Assembly (NCBI RefSeq): GCF_950295315.1
Contig: NC_080168.1
Span: 71,166,008-71,230,007, forward strand
Direction: 5' to 3'
From: Erinaceus europaeus
Taxonomy: Eukaryota; Chordata; Mammalia; Eulipotyphla; Erinaceidae
DNA length: 64,000 bases
Shown here: in pieces, positions 54,411-64,000 of the stretch
Layout: each line of letters opens with the position of its first letter
Numbering within the stretch: position 1 is the stretch's first letter
Translations under genes and position numbers: made by a program
Notes under the pieces: model-generated
Told to the model about the DNA's origin: nothing
Database searches by the model: none
What the model saw: only the letters and a program-made list of their open reading frames with translations

Positions 54411-55385
54411 TTATAGGAGACCTTTCAGAACTTCTTTCAGGGCAGGCTTGGTGATGGTTGCTTCCTTCAACTGTTGCTTGTCTGAGAAGGTTTTGATGCT
54501 TCCATCTAGTGTGAATGACAATCTAGCAGGATATAGTATTCTTGGCTGAAAGCCTTTCTCATTGAGCACTCGATAGATATCTTGCCATTCTCTTCTGGCC
54601 TGTAGTGTTTGTATGGAGAAGTCTGCTGCTAATCTTATGGGTTTTCCTTTGTAGGTGACTCTTTGTTTTTCTCTTGCAGCCTTGAGGATCCTTTCTTTAT
54701 CCTTATTCCTTTCCAATCTAAGTATGACATGTCTTGGTGTCTTTAGGTCTGGGTTAATTCTGTTTGGGACCCTCTGGGCTTCTTGAATCTTTATGTCTTT
54801 GGTGTTGTCTAGACTAGAGAAATTTTCAGCTATTATGGCCTGGAGAACGCTTTCTTCCTCCCCTTCTCTTTCTTCCTCTGGTAAGCCAATAATGCGTATA
54901 TTGTTTCTTTTGAAGTCATCCCATAGGACTCTGTTGTTGTTTTCAGCATCTCTTAATCTCTTTTTGAGATCTCTTACTTCTTTTTTAGTTGTCTCTAATT
55001 CATCCTCAATCTTGCTAATTCTGTCTTCAGCCTCATAGATTCTATTCTCTCTGCCCTCTACTGCTTTCTGGAGTTCATCTATTTTGTTGCCCTGCTCTGA
55101 TACTGTTTTAGCTTGTTCAGCTAGTTGCCTTCTTAGCTCAGCGATTTCAGCTTTCAGCTCTCTAATAACCATGAGGTAATTAGAATTTTCTTCCATATTC
55201 TCATTTGTTGTTCCTGCATTTCTGATTACAATTTTTTCAAATTCTTTACTCACTCCTGTTATTATTTCCTTAGCTAATGTTTGGATGTTGAACTCATTGT
55301 TTTGTGCTTCACCCTCTGGAGGACTTTTAGCTGGACTCTTGTCCTGGTTCGAGTCTCCAATATTTTTTCTTGTTGTTTTAACCAT
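54411..55385 (-). CDS. inserted L1 ORF1p, intact (324 aa)
   Basis: Open from MVKTTRKNIGDSNQDKSPAK to KEVLKGLL. The layout fits mammalian ORF1p: an unstructured basic N terminus (about 1-50); a coiled coil (about 65-135: ELKAEIAELRRQLAEQ, KISKIEDELETTKKEV-type heptads); an RRM-like core (NNIRIIGLPEEER); and a C-terminal domain (RKDK-rich, YKGKPIRLAADFSIQTLQAR). It is the trimeric RNA chaperone that coats L1 RNA. It is the only intact L1 frame in the window; whether it is transcribed is unknown. Confidence 0.9.
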   Translation of the reverse strand: MVKTTRKNIGDSNQDKSPAKSPPEGEAQNNEFNIQTLAKEIITGVSKEFEKIVIRNAGTTNENMEENSNYLMVIRELKAEIAELRRQLAEQAKTVSEQGNKIDELQKAVEGRENRIYEAEDRISKIEDELETTKKEVRDLKKRLRDAENNNRVLWDDFKRNNIRIIGLPEEEREGEEESVLQAIIAENFSSLDNTKDIKIQEAQRVPNRINPDLKTPRHVILRLERNKDKERILKAAREKQRVTYKGKPIRLAADFSIQTLQARREWQDIYRVLNEKGFQPRILYPARLSFTLDGSIKTFSDKQQLKEATITKPALKEVLKGLL

Positions 55386-56018
55386 TTTAAATAAGTTAAC
55401 AGTTTTTTCAATCCCTGAGTTGGAGTTCAGTGGTGTAAAAGCCTTTTTTTTTTCCCCCTGTAGGCTATGGGAGCCTGAGGGCTTTTAAACTATCAATAGG
55501 CTTCTTAGCTTAATCACTGACTCCTGACCAAGAGATAAAGCAGGGTGTGGCAGAGATAATCCAGTGGTTATGCAAAGAGACTTTCACAGCCCTTCAGCTA
55601 TGCCACCGAGGTATAGGTCTTCTCCTGAGTTTCCCGGTTAGATCTCTGTGCCCTGGTGTCCCTCCCTGTTGCTGCTCCAGATTCTGAGGGTAGTAGCAAT
55701 GGAGACTCAGAGTTGCACTTGGTGAGTCTCTGGGGAGTCCTTTCCTCCCTTCAGCTGTCCCCTTGTTGGTGGAGCAGACTGAAGGTGGTGTCTCCACTGA
55801 CAAACTGTCGAACTGTTAGTAGTCACTTAATCTCTCCTTAGGCCCCTCTCTCCTCTCTGTCACCAGCCACGCGTGTTTGTACTCACGGGTGATTTACTGG
55901 GTTTCTGTGGTCATTCTAGTCCTGTCTTGTTTCGGTCCGGGTGGTCTCCTTTGGTATTCTTAGTTGATCCGGGAGAGGAGAGGAGAGAAAGCAATCTGCT
56001 GCTCGTAGCTCCGCCTCC
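55386..56018 (-). promoter_or_regulatory. inserted L1 5' UTR (internal promoter)
   Basis: 633 bases, beginning on the minus strand GGAGGCGGAGCTACGAGCAG. Compared with the host L1 5' UTR it lacks about 105 bases next to ORF1 (host 56214-56320). Confidence 0.8.
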
Positions 56019-56031
56019 GGAAGTCCTATCC

Positions 56032-56045
56032 GTTCCTGCATTTCT
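56032..56045. repeat. right target-site duplication of the inserted L1
   Basis: GTTCCTGCATTTCT; host ORF1 sequence continues directly after it (GATTACAAT). Confidence 0.9.
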
Positions 56046-56957
56046 GATTACAATTTTTTCAAATTCTTTACTCACTCCTGTTATTATTTCCTTAGCTAAT
56101 GTTTGGATGTTAAACTCGTTGTTTTGTGCTTCACCCTCTGGAGGACTTTTAGCTGGACTCTTGTCCTGGTTCGATTCTCCAATATTTTTTCTTGTTGTTT
56201 TAACCATTTTATATATTATGTTATGAGTTCCCTTTATCAGTACTTTTCAAATTATTGATCACTATTGCCTGGATTGACTTGTGTCCAAGTAATTTAATTA
56301 AAGGGTTTACCGTGGTGGAAGTTAACAGGTTTTTCAATCCCTGAGTTGGAGCTCAGTGGTGTAAAAGCCTCTTTTTTTTTTCTTCTCTGTAGGCTATGGG
56401 AGCCTGAGGGCTTTTATACTATCAATAGGCTTCTTAGCTTAATCACTGACTCCTGACCAAGAGATAAAGCAGGGTGTGCCAGAGATAATCCAGTGGTTAT
56501 GCAAAGAGACTTTCACAGCCCCTCAGCTATGCCACAGAGGTATGGGTCTTCTCCTGAGTTTCCCGGTTAGATCTCTGTCCCCTGGTGTCCCTCCCTGTTG
56601 CTGCTCCAGATTCTGAGGGTAGTAGCAATGGAGACTCAGAGTTGTACTTGGTGAGTCTCTGGGGAGTCCTTTCCTCCCTTCAGCTGTCACCTTGTTGTGG
56701 AGCAGACTGGAGGTGGTGTCTCCACTGATAAACTGTTGAACTGTTAGCAGTCACTTAATCTCTCCTTAGGCCCCTCTCTCCTCTCTGTCACCAGCCACGC
56801 GTGTTTGTACTCACGGGTGATTTACTGGGTTCCTGTGGTCATTCTAGTCCTGTCTTGTTTCGGTCCAGGTGGTCTCCTTTGGTATTCCTAGTTGATCCGG
56901 GAGAGGAGAGGAGAGGAGAGGAGAGAAAGTGATCTGCTGCTCGTAGCTCCGCCTCCC
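56046..56957 (-). mobile_element. 5' UTR and first ~54 codons of ORF1 of the host L1
   Basis: ORF1 begins at 56207 (MVKTTRKNIGESNQ) and is cut at the insertion. The 5' UTR ends CTACGAGCAG-GCGGAG at about 56957. Confidence 0.88.
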
Positions 56958-56989
56958 TAGTATTTGTTCTTAATGAATTTATATTGCAT

Positions 56990-57357
56990 TAATGAGAATT
57001 TAAGTAGTCAGCTACTGTATTAGACAGTATCCCTTTATTTGCCATTTTTTAAAAATTTGTGATTAATAGTGGGTTACAGGATTATGAGATTACAGGCTAT
57101 AGTTCCACACTGCATCCATCACCATAGTTCTGTGCTTCCCAGTAGTAACCACCAGAGTTCACACAAGAGACAGTTTTTCTGCATTTTTTTTTTTGTGTTT
57201 GAGTGTGTGCATACGTGTGTGCACAAATTCTTGTATATCAGTTCTCAAGACTTATGTATGAATGAAACCATATGGTTTCATTCATCTCTTTACTTATTTT
57301 ACTGAGCATAATCACCCCTCCAATTCATCTTGTTTATCCCAAAGGATACAATCACCT
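56990..57357 (-). mobile_element. old L1-like fragment within intron
   Basis: CTTATTTTACTGAGCATAAT and nearby sequence resemble an old L1 3' region; borders unclear. Confidence 0.4.
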
Positions 57358-57468
57358 TTCTTCTTTCTCTCTCTTTCTCTCTCTTTCTCTCTCTCTCTCT
57401 CTCTTCCTCTCCCTTCCTTCCTTCCTTCCTTCCTTCTTTCCTTCCTTCCTTCCTTTCTTTCTTTCATT
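57358..57468. repeat. polypyrimidine (CTTT/CTTC)n tract
   Basis: About 110 bases of C and T only. Confidence 0.9.
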
Positions 57469-57469
57469 T

Positions 57470-57592
57470 TTTTTTATAACCAGAGCACTGCCCAACTCTG
57501 GCTTATGGTGATGCCGGGGATTGAACCTGGGACTTTGGAGCCTCAGGCATCAGAGTCTGTTTGCATAACCATTATGCTACCTAGCCCCCCCT
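57470..57592 (-). mobile_element. family D SINE
   Basis: The polypyrimidine tract is at its tail end. Confidence 0.8.
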
Positions 57593-57604
57593 TTCTTCTT
57601 CCTT

Positions 57605-57785
57605 TAAAGCATTATATATTTTAATGAGAGAGATACACAGGAAAGGTACTGAGAGAAAGATACAGAAAGAAGTGAGAGAGACCAGAGTACTGTTGGGCTC
57701 TGGCTTATGGTGGTGCTGAAGATTGAACCTGAGACCTCAGAACTTGAGTCTTTTTGTATCACTGTTGTGCTATCTCCTCTACGCC
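57605..57785 (-). mobile_element. family D SINE, diverged
   Basis: GGCTTATGGTGGTGCTGAAG; extended GA-rich tail. Confidence 0.7.
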
Positions 57786-57841
57786 ATATCACCTTTCTTG
57801 ATTTCCAAGAATTGTTCCATGGAATATATATCGCATAACTT

Positions 57842-57998
57842 CTTTTTTTTTTATTTCTTTATTGGGGAATTAATGTTTTATATTCAACAGTAAATACAAT
57901 AGTTTGCACATGCATAACATTCCCCAGTTTCCCATATAACAATACAACCCCCCACTAGGTCCTCTATCATCCTTCATGGACCTGTATTCTCCCCACCG
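57842..57998 (-). mobile_element. L1 3' UTR fragment
   Basis: Flanked by GCATAACTTCTT and GTATAACTTCTT (right copy about 57998). Confidence 0.85.
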
Positions 57999-58049
57999 TA
58001 TAACTTCTTATTTATTATTGGGTAGACAGAAAATGAGAGGAGAAAGGGA

Positions 58050-58262
58050 GAGGAGGCCAAGTGGTGGTGTACCTGGTTGAGTGCACATGTTATAATGCAC
58101 AAGGACCTGGGTTCAAGTCCCCGGTCCTCACCTGCAGGGGGAAAGCTTCGCTAGTGGTGAAGCAGGGCTTCAGGTGTCTGTCTCTCTCCCTCTCTATCTC
58201 CCCCTTTCCTCTTGGTTTCTGGTTGTCTGTGTCCAATAAATAAATAAATAAATAAGGATTTA
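58050..58262 (+). mobile_element. family A SINE
   Basis: Near-consensus; (AATA)n tail. Confidence 0.85.
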
Positions 58263-58544
58263 AAAAAATCTTCATTTTACCTTCCCACCAGCAACGGGGC
58301 TAGGACTCCAATTTGCCACTTTATGTAAATTACTGTAATGTCTTTTTTTTTTTTTTTTTGGTGTTAAATCACATTGTGGCTGTCAAGTGGCATCTTGTTG
58401 CTTTAGTTTGCTTTTCCCGAATGATGCTGATATATATTTCCTTTGGACACGTGCCATTACTGTTTTTTAAAAGCCAGATCACTCACTGCTCACCTCTTCT
58501 CATTTTCTGAGGGAAAAGACTAATTAGTGTCAAGATGAGAAGAG
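58263..58544. other. XPO4 intron 1, unique sequence
   Basis: Possibly decayed L1; nothing firm. Confidence 0.3.
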
Positions 58545-58546
58545 AG

Positions 58547-58770
58547 AGGGGCTAGGCTGTGGTGTACCTAGTAGCACACATGCTACCAAGGACCTGGGTT
58601 TAACTCCCTGGCCTCCAGCTGGAGGTGTGGGGGCAGGTGAAGCAGTACTACAGGTCTCTCTCTTTCTCTCTCTCTCTCTCCCTCCCTATCTCCCTATTTC
58701 CCCATCTCCCCCATCCCTCTCAGTTTCTCTGTCCTATGAACAATGGCAACAAAAATGAGATGAAAATTTG
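58547..58770 (+). mobile_element. family A SINE
   Basis: Diverged, (TC)n in the body. Confidence 0.7.
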
Positions 58771-58999
58771 AAGAGACAAATATGAAAAGACAATTTTGGG
58801 TCCCTGTGCTGCTGGTGAATCATTGGGGATTAAATTAGGGCAGTGGTTCACATCTGTTTAGTTGGAAAAGTGTCACACTTGGAATTACTTTTTAGAATGG
58901 TATAAATACTGGAATAATCAATTTAAAGAAACAAAGAAAGTATCATGTGTTAGTAGATTTAAATTTAGATAGAAGTGATATAAATTCCAGAGGTTAGGC

Positions 59000-59296
59000 T
59001 TATTTTATTTTATTTTATTTTATTTTATTTTATTTTATTTTTGCCTCCAGTGTTATCTCTGGGGCTCAGTACTTGTACTACAAACCCACTGCTCCTGGCA
59101 GCTATTTTTTCATTTTTATTGGATAGGACAGAGAGAAATTGAGAGGGGTGGGGGAGATAGGAAGGGAGGGAGTGCTTTACTGCTTGTGAGGCAACCCCCC
59201 TGTAGGTGGGGAATGGGGGCTCAAACCTGGATCCTGGCACTGGTCCTTGCACTTCACAGTATGTGCACTTAACCCAGTGCTCCACCACCTGGCCTC
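59000..59296 (-). mobile_element. family B2 SINE with (TTTTA)n
   Basis: Pentanucleotide run 59000-59041 at the tail end. The preceding 58771-58999 is unique. Confidence 0.8.
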
Positions 59297-59806
59297 ACTG
59301 TGGTCCATTTTAATCTTTCTCCCTCCCTGAAAATAAGTCTTTAAAACAGATTTATATTTGGCAATTGGCTGTTCAGTTTTATTAAGGAGATCTTTTGAAA
59401 GATTAAACATTTTAAAATCTCTTAGAAGATTTAACATGGCTTTGTAATGCAGATATTTTCATTTTTACCTCAAGCTAGCTCTAGAGGGTGCTCTATCATT
59501 AGGAATAGTCTTGAACTGGTCTCAATTTTAGTACATGTAAGAATTCCTTTAGGACAGACTACCAGTGCTACCTCTTTGTTTTTATTTATTTTTTTTTTCC
59601 AATCGATCAATCTTCTTTAGTCCCACTTATAGATTTAAGAAGATAATGAAGTAATTCAAGATCAAAGAGCTTCAATTTGTCAGTCAATAAGTAAATTACA
59701 GATACAGGATTTTCACAGATTGTATGTACCTCACCAATATAAAATAGTTATTCAGATATTTAATTTTAGTACATTCAAAATTACTAATAAATAAAATTAA
59801 ATCTTG
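59297..59806. other. XPO4 intron 1, unique sequence
   Basis: About 500 AT-rich bases, nothing recognised. Confidence 0.5.
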
Positions 59807-59807
59807 G

Positions 59808-59905
59808 GGGCCAGGTGGTAGCGCATCTGGTTAAGCGCACACACTACAGTGCACCTGTGTTCAAGTCCCTGATCCCCACCTGCAGGGGAGAAGCTGCTGC
59901 TGCTT
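59808..59905 (+). mobile_element. family A SINE, head only
   Basis: Cut after the CCCCACCTGCAGGGGAGAAG block by the next element's T-run. Confidence 0.75.
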
Positions 59906-59910
59906 CTTCT

Positions 59911-60075
59911 TTTTTTTTTTTTTTTTTTAATATTTTAGTTATTTATTCATGAGAAGGATAGGAAGAGAGAAAAAGAACCAGATATCACTCTGGTACATGT
60001 GTTGTCAGGGATTGAACTCAAGACCTCATGCTTGAGAGTCCAGTGCTTTATCTACTGTGCCACCTCCTGGACCAC
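59911..60075 (-). mobile_element. family C SINE
   Basis: Complete, reverse orientation. Confidence 0.8.
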
Positions 60076-60087
60076 TTATTTAATTTA

Positions 60088-60205
60088 TTTTTTTAAATTT
60101 CTTTATTGGGGCATTAATGGTTTACAGCCAACAGTTAGATACAATAGTTTGTACATGCATAACATTTCCATTTAACAATATGACCTCCACTAGGTCCTTC
60201 TCTGC
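60088..60205 (-). mobile_element. L1 3' UTR fragment
   Basis: ATTTCTTTATTGGGGCATTA and CATGCATAACATTTCC. Confidence 0.8.
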
Positions 60206-60490
60206 CTGTTTTTGTTTTAAATGAAGTTAGTAACTAATGCTGCGTAATTGATGTAGCTTGTAATATTGATTGAGCTAACGTTACAAAATGTTCTATCTTC
60301 CATATTCTCTGAATGTAATTGAGATTAGGAGTTCCCCAATGTATATTGGTTATGGTGCTAATAAGATTTATTTCTGGTCTTGACTGTTAGGCTGTAGGCT
60401 ATCTCTTCCCTCTTCACATGGGCCTCTAGAGGGCAAAGATCACTAGTGAGGCTGTGTATTTTAGGTAGGAGCGCTGGTTCAAAACATTAT
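60206..60490. other. XPO4 intron 1, unique sequence
   Basis: Nothing recognised. Confidence 0.4.
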
Positions 60491-60491
60491 G

Positions 60492-60620
60492 ACATTTTTT
60501 TTTTTTTAACCAGAACACTGACCATCACTGGTTTATGGTAGTACGGTGGATTAAATCTGGGACTTCAGAGCCTCAGGCATTAGTTTCTTTGCATAACTAT
60601 TATGCTATCTCCTTCCCCCC
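60492..60620 (-). mobile_element. family D SINE
   Basis: Ends 240 bases before exon 2. Confidence 0.75.
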
Positions 60621-60862
60621 CTCCAAAAAAAATCTAAAGATTATGATCTTTAGAGGAAAGATTGTTAGAACAGAATGGAATTTTTGGATTTTGACAGGCT
60701 TGAGGAGGTATTATAGCTCCTAAATATATTCATGGTTTTTCTTTTCCCCCACCCCCAGTGAATACACTCCTTTAGTTGTGGATAAAGAGAGGGGTTGCTG
60801 TTGTTCAACTGTTCTTATTAAAGAAACATACTTTTTTGTTTGTTTTGTTTTTTTAACTCAAG

Positions 60863-60968
60863 GCCCCGCCGTCCATGGTCAGTAATGAGCAGCGCCAGCA
60901 TGCAGAACATATTTTCTTATCATTCAGGAAATCCAAATCACCGTTTGCAGTTTGCAAGCATATTTTGG
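60863..60968 (+). CDS. XPO4: XPO4 exon 2
   Basis: 106 bases, acceptor AACTCAAG after a T-rich tract and donor GTAAGT at 60969; phase 0 in, phase 1 out. It encodes [20 protein letters not shown] then [15 protein letters not shown], the start of the importin-beta N-terminal-like region in which the second HEAT helix pair packs. The match to mammalian exportin-4 is near complete. The next exon is beyond the window. Confidence 0.95.
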
Positions 60969-61053
60969 GTAAGTGTTTATTTTATCTTTTTGCATGAGCA
61001 AAGCTAATTTTTCTGTCCTGAATGTTATTTTACTTATTTAAATAATAATCAAT

Positions 61054-61285
61054 AGGCTTGGCAGTGGTGCATCAGGTTAAGCTCACATAGCACAAAGCGC
61101 AAGGAATGGCATAAGGATCCAGGTTCTAGCCCCTGCTTCCACCACCTACAGGGGGGTAACTTCACAAGTCATGAAGCAGGTCTGCAGGTGTCTTTCTCTC
61201 CCTCTTTCTGTCTTCCCCTGGTCTCAATTTCTCTGTCCTATCCTATTAAAAAAATAAAGGGAAAAAATGGCCTCCAGGAGCAGCT
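61054..61285 (+). mobile_element. family B2 SINE, shortened
   Basis: Starts 85 bases after exon 2; ends in the CCTCCAGGAGCAG portion. Confidence 0.75.
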
Positions 61286-61606
61286 ATTTCCCCAACCCAA
61301 AATGAGCATCTTAGATCGGAGCAAGGAGAGTACTAGTATAGGAACTGAGAAAACTCGACCCCAGTGGTGCATGCTGCCTGGTGTCAGCTTGAGGAAGACA
61401 CTTAACTTCTTTGAGACTCTCTACATCCTGAAATGGGTGTAACGTACCATTTCTTCAATGGCCTTGGCTAGCTTAATTTTTTGTCAGACACAAAGTAATA
61501 TAAGAAACGTTCTGCCAACAGTAAAATACAGGTGTTGGCCCCATCACCTGATTTCATAGTAGACCACTAGACAGGAGATCTCAGTTAGGAGTTAAAGCTT
61601 ATCTTG
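61286..61606. other. XPO4 intron 2, unique sequence
   Basis: Nothing recognised. Confidence 0.4.
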
Positions 61607-61620
61607 AAAAGAAGAGTTTT

Positions 61621-61919
61621 TTTTTTTTAATACTTTATTTTTTTTATTTTTATTTATTTATTCCCTTTTGTTGCCCTTGTTGTTTTATTGTTGTAGTTAT
61701 TATTGTTGTTGTCATTGTTGGATAGGACAGAGAGAAATGGAGAGAGGAGGGGAAGACAGAGAGGAGGAGAGAAAGATAGACACCTGCAGACCTGCTTCAC
61801 CGCCTGTGAAGCGACTCCCCTGCAGGTGGGGAGCCGGGGTTCGAACCGGGATCCTTATGCCGGTCCTTGTGCTTTGCGCCACCTGCGCTTAACTCGCTGC
61901 GCTACAGCCCGACTCCCTA
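61621..61919 (-). mobile_element. family B SINE, young
   Basis: Perfect duplication AAAAGAAGAGTTTT at 61607-61620 and 61920-61933. The tRNA-like head is nearly consensus. Confidence 0.9.
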
Positions 61920-62068
61920 AAAAGAAGAGTTTTAATCACCTGTCACATTCTGAATGATGTCAATTTTTGAACTGTTAAAAAAAATTTCTGAGTGTTTTAT
62001 ATTTGAATGGATTTGTTTGGCATTAAGAAAATTTCTGATCTGATGTTGCAAAGAAATACTTAACACTG

Positions 62069-62357
62069 GGGGCCAGGTGTTAGTGCAGCGAATTAAGCAT
62101 ACATGGTGCAGAGTGCAAGGACCACAGTAAGGATCCTAGTTTGAGTCCCCGGCTCCCCACCTGCAGGGGAGTCTTCACAGGTGGTGAAGGAGGTCTGTAG
62201 GTGTCTTTCTCTCCCCCTCTCTGTCTTCCCCTCCTCTCTCCATTTCTCTCTGTCCTATCCAATAACGACGACATCAATAATAACTACAACAATAAAACAA
62301 CAAGGACAACAAAAGAGAATAAATAAATATTTAAAAAGAAGAAGAAGAAAAGAAAAG
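62069..62357 (+). mobile_element. family B SINE
   Basis: Perfect duplication ATACTTAACACTG at 62056-62068 and 62358-62370. Confidence 0.9.
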
Positions 62358-62417
62358 ATACTTAACACTGAAATTTCAAAAAGCTAAAGCTAAGCATCAA
62401 CATTAAGAAATTAAGAG

Positions 62418-62640
62418 AAGGGCCAGGCGGTGGCGCACCTGGTTAAGTTCACACACTACAGTGCACAAGGACCTAAGGTTCAAGCCCCTGGTCCTCACCT
62501 GCAGGGGGAAAGCTTCATGAGTGGTGAAGCAGGGCTGCAGGTGCTCTCTGTCTCCCTTCCTCACTACCTCCTCATCTCTCTCAGTTTCTCCCTGTCTCTA
62601 TCCAATCATAAATAAATAAAAATAAATAAAATTTTAAAAA
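62418..62640 (+). mobile_element. family A SINE (cluster member 1)
   Basis: Preceded by AAATTAAGAGAA. Confidence 0.85.
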
Positions 62641-62646
62641 AGAATG

Positions 62647-62936
62647 TTGGGAGTCAGGCGGTGGTGCAGCAGGTTAAGTGCAGGTGGCGCAAAGCACAAG
62701 AACTGGCATAAAAATCCCGGGAAGAGGTACCCCCATGCTACCTGCAGGGGAGTCGCTTCACAAGTGGTGAAGCAGGTCTGCAGGTGTCTATCTTTCTCTC
62801 CCCCTCTCTGTCTTTCCCTCCTCTCTCCATTTCTCTCTGTCCCTGTATAACAATGATGACATCAATAACAATAACAATAATAAAAAACAAGGGCAACAAA
62901 AGGGAAAATAAATAAATAAAACAAAATTTAAAAAAA
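62647..62936 (+). mobile_element. family B SINE (cluster member 2)
   Basis: Followed by AAATTAAGAGAG. The B-box region is damaged (AATCCCGGGAAGAGG). Confidence 0.85.
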
Positions 62937-62943
62937 TTAAGAG

Positions 62944-63212
62944 AGGGAGTCGGGTGGTAGCACAAGTGGTGCAAAGCACAAGGACCAGCTTAAGGATCTT
63001 GGTTCGAGCCCCCAGTTCCCCACCTGAAGGGGAGTTGCTTCACAGGCGGTGAAGCAGGTCTGCAGGTGTCTATCTTTCTCTCCCCCTCTGTCTTCTCCTT
63101 CCCTCTCGATTTCTCTCTGTCCTAACCAACAATGACGACATCAATAACAACAGTATAACTACAACAATAAAACAAGGGCAACAAAAAGGGAACAAATAAA
63201 TAAATAAAAGAA
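62944..63212 (+). mobile_element. family B SINE (cluster member 3)
   Basis: Lacks about 18 bases of the head; followed by AATTTAAGAGAACC. Confidence 0.85.
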
Positions 63213-64000
63213 TTTAAGAGAACCTTCCTTAAGCCTTACTGCCTTGAGTAGCTTAAGATAACCATTCCTTAAGTGTAGTTTTCATGACATATGCCTGAAA
63301 TACAGTAACTGGGATTCCATTTCATTTATCTGACTTGTCTATTGCAATTCCATTCTCATTCCATACATTCCAATGTTTGGAAATAGTTGATCTAAGCTAT
63401 AAATGTTTTCTTAGAGTGTTATCTGTTTATACTACTCTTTGCTATGTAGAGAGTATGTGTTTAATGAGTACTTTGTATGACTTGAACTTGCTTTGAAATA
63501 CTTTTGTGTTCCTGATAAAACTTTCTAAAGACTAGTTTTGGTAGTTCCTGCCATGCTTTTAAAATCAGATTGGGTTTTGAGATACTAAGTATTGAAAAGG
63601 TTGAATGTGTGTTTTATAAGCATATTCATTAATGTTGTTACATTAATGTTTACATCTAATCCTCACAGAAAAGCTCTTAACTCCTTCCTCAGTTGCCATC
63701 CACACAGAAGGGTTCAGTTGCTCTAAGACGACTTCTCATACAAGTCACAACTCAGGAATTTTACATTCTTACTTAGGCATTGTATGTCATTTTTTATAAA
63801 CTGTGAGCAATATTGTTTAATGGGAGACTTTCTCTTAGCTGCTTCCCTTTTCTGACCTCTTAAAATTCTTCCTTCCCACTTCTAATCTTAATTTTATTAT
63901 ATTGAGATAGTTCTCACTCATTTCTCCCTGTTTAATCGTTTTTACCCCTAGATTTCTTGTTGGTTCTTTGCATACACATGCACAATGCATGCTCACACAT
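63213..64000. other. XPO4 intron 2, unique sequence
   Basis: 790 bases with no recognised repeat or exon. Confidence 0.5.

Larger units (their letters stand above)
49857..56031 (-). mobile_element. inserted full-length L1 with 3'-transduced flank
   Basis: On the minus strand: 13 extra bases, L1 5' UTR (from about 56018), ORF1, ORF2, shortened 3' UTR ending at a poly-A run (50334-50349), then about 480 bases of transduced sequence and a second A-rich tail at 49857-49900. The whole is bounded by the perfect 14-base duplication. Confidence 0.88.
44929..56989 (-). mobile_element. host full-length L1, interrupted by a second L1
   Basis: The 3' part is 44942-49856 (poly-A end at left) and the 5' part is 56046-56957 (start of ORF1 and 5' UTR). 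Together they make about 5.8 kb, a complete L1. Outer flanks ATTTATATTGAAT (44929) and ATTTATATTGCAT (56977) give a 13-base duplication with one mismatch, leaving about 19 extra bases at the L1 5' end. The halves meet exactly at the 14-base duplication that flanks the inserted L1. Confidence 0.88.
35974..60862 (+). other. XPO4: XPO4 intron 1
   Basis: 24.9 kb, from GTGAGG to AACTCAAG. About half is the nested L1 complex at 44929-56989; most of the rest is SINEs. Confidence 0.9.

Noticed and set aside
62404..63226. Regularly spaced repeats resembling a CRISPR-like array
   Set aside because: The repeats are whole SINEs with A-rich tails in a mammalian intron; no short uniform repeat/spacer pattern.

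Overview
This is a mammalian chromosomal window, most likely from a hedgehog (Erinaceidae, probably Erinaceus). Two single-copy genes are recognisable by their exons. The last six coding exons of LATS2 (Hippo-pathway kinase) lie at 3310-12438, and the first two coding exons of XPO4 (exportin-4) lie at 35905-35973 and 60863-60968. Both are on the + strand, the same order and orientation as on human chromosome 13q12. The hedgehog assignment rests on the very dense tRNA-derived SINEs with T-rich/AATAAA tails, which I recognise as hedgehog-type (ERI-like), and on the young L1 family; it is an inference from repeats.

Layout. 1-3309: LATS2 intron with SINEs. 3310-12438: LATS2 exons 3-8 (human 8-exon numbering, from memory); the start codon and first ~114 residues lie left of the window. 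12439-~14332: LATS2 3' UTR with a terminal ATTAAA and strong microRNA seed sites. 14333-35400: a 21 kb intergenic region made almost entirely of SINEs, two LTR-like elements, L1 3' fragments and an unclassified LINE-mobilised retroposon (here 'R element'). 35540-36430: CpG island with the XPO4 promoter and exon 1. 35974-60862: XPO4 intron 1, holding a full-length L1 (44942-56957, minus strand) into which a second full-length L1 plus a transduced 3' flank was inserted. 60969-64000: XPO4 intron 2 with a SINE cluster.

SINE labels used below are mine. Family A: B box like GGTTCAAGCCC, head reading 'GGGCCAGGTGGTGGCGCACC'. Family B: head 'GGGAGTCGGGCGGTAGCGCA', B box GGTTCGAGCCC, tail of ACAACAATAA-type repeats; B2 adds a tail portion reading 'CAGGAGCAGTGGATTCATAG'. 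Family C: tRNA-like 'TGGACTCTCAAGCATGAGG'. Family D: tRNA-like 'TAGCATAATGGTTATGC'. E and F are rarer, older tRNA-like types. Strand is that of the tRNA-like head. SINE edges are good to roughly 5-15 bases.

Function. LATS2 is the AGC/NDR-class kinase that phosphorylates YAP/TAZ with MOB1; every catalytic and activation residue expected in this part is present. XPO4 is an importin-beta-family transport receptor. No operon-like logic applies. The most noteworthy structure is the nested L1 pair: a 14-base target-site duplication, a 3' transduction explained by loss of the native L1 polyadenylation signal, and an ORF2 frameshift shared by both copies.
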